Source: a virus
Strand: one strand, 5' to 3'
Length of the DNA stretch: 64,000 bases
IMG/VR virus record: IMGVR_UViG_3300030294_000015
Coordinates: 1 to 64,000 of that record
Under the pieces are notes generated by a model. The model was not told the origin of the DNA, searched no databases, and saw only the letters and a program-made list of their open reading frames with translations. Positions 62,591-64,000 of the stretch are shown one piece after another; position 1 is the stretch's first letter; every line of letters begins with the position of its first letter. A program made the translations under genes and the position numbers.

Positions 62591-62841
62591 CTCCTTCTTT
62601 TAGGCTGTTTAGTTGGTTTCTTAGAAGGAGGTTGTTTCTGATTATTTTGTTTTGTATTAGACATACCAGAACCCATAGCTGCAAGTAACGCTGCTGTACC
62701 TCCCATAGCTTCACCTTCTAATTGTCTTTGACCTTCATCAGTCAACATTTTAGCAGTAATATCCATATACAGTTTATGGAATAACTTATTTCTCATATTC
62801 TCTAATTCTGTAAAAGGGATTTTCTTATAATGATTTATCAT
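62587..62841 (-). CDS. Small protein with basic Pro/Lys tail, 84 aa
   Basis: Helical N-terminus (FTELENMRNKLFHKLYMDIT), a Gly/Ala-rich turn (EAMGGTAALLAAMGSGM) and a basic tail ending KQPKRRR. It could be a peripheral virion or DNA-contacting protein. It follows the larger zinc-finger gene by 12 bases. Confidence 0.55.
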   Translation of the reverse strand: MINHYKKIPFTELENMRNKLFHKLYMDITAKMLTDEGQRQLEGEAMGGTAALLAAMGSGMSNTKQNNQKQPPSKKPTKQPKRRR

Positions 62842-62852
62842 TATAAGTTTAT

Positions 62853-64000
62853 CTAAATACTTGCTAGTTGAGCCAGCTGATGACGAGTAAAAAGGAGATC
62901 TTCAGCAGTCATATTATATTCTTTATCTACATGATTACATTTAGGACAAGTTCTCTCAGGTAATATATAACTCAATCTATTATCATTAGTTTTAATCTCT
63001 TTATAAATACAATTCCACATTTTTTGGAATTCATTAGACGATAGTTCTTTAGTTATAATTGTACCATACTTTTTAATTTTATTTTTTAATACTTTTCTTA
63101 ATCTATTAGGTTCATTATTCTTAAATTCAGAAGTAAAGTCAATTGGTCTATATTCACCTTTTTCTCTATCTATATAGTATATAGTATCTACATAAGTAAG
63201 AATATTTATTATACTTCCATATTTAGCTCTAAATTCTGGTTCTAATAATAGTGGTTCCATTCTAGTTTTCCAGACTGATGGTGATTTAATCTTTAATATA
63301 TAATCATCTGAAATTTGATAACCTTTACCATTTATAACATAAGGAGAATCATCAGGATTATTTAATAAATCAGAATACTCTTGTTTTACTTTATCAGTTT
63401 CAAATTTCATCATATTCATTATAGGAATATCTGCACTTATATAAGGGAATTGACATTTTTCACATTGAGAAGCTAAAATATTAGAATATTTGAATGATCC
63501 TATATAAGCTCCTCCATATACATGATCTAAATCATCATCTCTTAATGACTTTAGCCATGTAGTTGCATCTGATGGTTTTTTACTTCTTATATGGTCATAT
63601 AATATAGTGAATTTCCTTAAAGTTTGTGTGTATTCACTAACATCTTTTTCTAATGGTGCTGCTAATTCATTAACTTCAAAACCTTCTAATTCTTCAAAAG
63701 AAAATGTTCTTTTAGAATTCCATAATACATGTTCTATAACATCTTTATGTCTTGTAGATTTAGCATTATTGACATTTATTGGTGATCCTACTTTAAATGT
63801 AGACATATCAATTACATTTTTAATAGGATGTAATAATTTAGAAAGATTACCTTTCATATCATCGAATGCTTTATCTAATTCTTCTTGGGATAATATTAAA
63901 TCTTTTTCTTCTTTATTATCTTCTTCTATACGAGACTCTTCATCTGGAATATCTATATAATCTTTATTATCAGAATCTTCTGATGATTTAGTTATCTCTT
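62853..64000 (-). CDS. Zinc-finger protein, possibly T4 gp26-like baseplate protein (5' end outside window)
   Basis: The open frame continues through the right edge; the ATG at 63857 has no ribosome-binding site and the 47 codons above it are in frame and acidic (EEDNKEEKDLILSQEELDKA), so the true start lies beyond 64000. Cysteine pairs CEKC (about 130 residues after 63857) and CPKC-NH (about 305) suggest a zinc site. The arrangement of a late CPKC pair before a DLLF motif recalls T4 gp26-type baseplate hub proteins, but this is a low-certainty comparison. Confidence 0.5.
   Translation of the reverse strand, partial: EITKSSEDSDNKDYIDIPDEESRIEEDNKEEKDLILSQEELDKAFDDMKGNLSKLLHPIKNVIDMSTFKVGSPINVNNAKSTRHKDVIEHVLWNSKRTFSFEELEGFEVNELAAPLEKDVSEYTQTLRKFTILYDHIRSKKPSDATTWLKSLRDDDLDHVYGGAYIGSFKYSNILASQCEKCQFPYISADIPIMNMMKFETDKVKQEYSDLLNNPDDSPYVINGKGYQISDDYILKIKSPSVWKTRMEPLLLEPEFRAKYGSIINILTYVDTIYYIDREKGEYRPIDFTSEFKNNEPNRLRKVLKNKIKKYGTIITKELSSNEFQKMWNCIYKEIKTNDNRLSYILPERTCPKCNHVDKEYNMTAEDLLFTRHQLAQLASI

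Noticed and set aside
62853-63857. ATG 63857 as the start of the last gene
   Set aside because: No ribosome-binding site is present and the frame stays open, with sensible acidic sequence, to the window edge.
1-64000. Recoded stop codon (TAG or TGA read as an amino acid)
   Set aside because: All three stops end recognisable genes at sensible places. Interrupted genes are explained by introns or frameshifts.
1-64000. tRNA genes, CRISPR arrays, integrase or attachment sites
   Set aside because: I saw no cloverleaf with a T-loop GTTCRANNC context, no spaced direct repeats of CRISPR type and no recombinase motifs. A tRNAscan run would be decisive.

Overview
The window is a 64-kb piece of a large, very AT-rich tailed-phage genome, most probably a jumbo myophage of a low-GC Firmicute. 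It carries a contractile tail (sheath and tube), a T4-type portal, large terminase, prohead protease and capsid protein, together with its own family B DNA polymerase, DnaG-type primase, UvsW-type helicase, pieces of a multisubunit RNA polymerase beta' chain and a GroEL-like chaperonin. Strong AGGAGG-type ribosome-binding sites and near-total A/T at third codon positions point to a Firmicute host. TAA, TAG and TGA all act as stops. I saw no tRNA, rRNA, CRISPR array or integrase. A split viral RNA polymerase, introns in core enzymes and a phage chaperonin recall the PBS1/AR9 and phiKZ groups, but assignment to either is inference.

Layout. 0-5.7 kb (+): small genes, the N-terminal part of the DNA polymerase (exonuclease plus polymerase motif A) and the portal. 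5.7-17.3 kb (-): tail tube, tail sheath, virion-type proteins, a fibre-like protein, the large terminase and two degenerate terminase paralogues directly upstream of it. 17.3-20.9 kb (-): accessory island with a SLOG/deoxyribosyltransferase-like protein, two AP2-type presumed homing endonucleases and a GNAT acetyltransferase. 20.9-24.8 kb (-): the C-terminal part of the DNA polymerase (motifs B and C), interrupted by a group I intron with an HNH endonuclease. 25-38.8 kb (+): unknown genes, the C-terminal part of RNA polymerase beta', SH3-like proteins and the helicase. 38.8-40.5 kb (-): a virion-like protein and the prohead protease. 40.6-59.9 kb (+): membrane-anchored and acidic-repeat proteins, major capsid protein, a zinc metallopeptidase, a third AP2-type gene, a possible SSB, the chaperonin, a second intron-interrupted gene, primase and small or structural genes. 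60-64 kb (-): a probable small RNA, the N-terminal part of beta' interrupted by a third group I intron exactly at its catalytic motif, and probable baseplate-related genes.

The most notable features are these: (1) DNA polymerase and beta' are each split into distant halves on opposite strands. (2) Three related group I introns can be spliced in silico; two restore polymerase catalytic motifs and the third interrupts an unrecognised gene. (3) The terminase occurs as a tandem family in which two members have lost their ATPase motifs, and one carries a canonical -1 frameshift heptamer that would add 54 residues. (4) A short peptide motif of the form F-M-x-R, usually with a proline soon after, recurs at the ends of DNA- or RNA-acting proteins and is essentially absent from virion proteins; it could be a targeting or processing tag. 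(5) A two-part promoter with constant 9-base spacing precedes several operons and an ORF-poor transcript of about 200 bases that may be a non-coding RNA.
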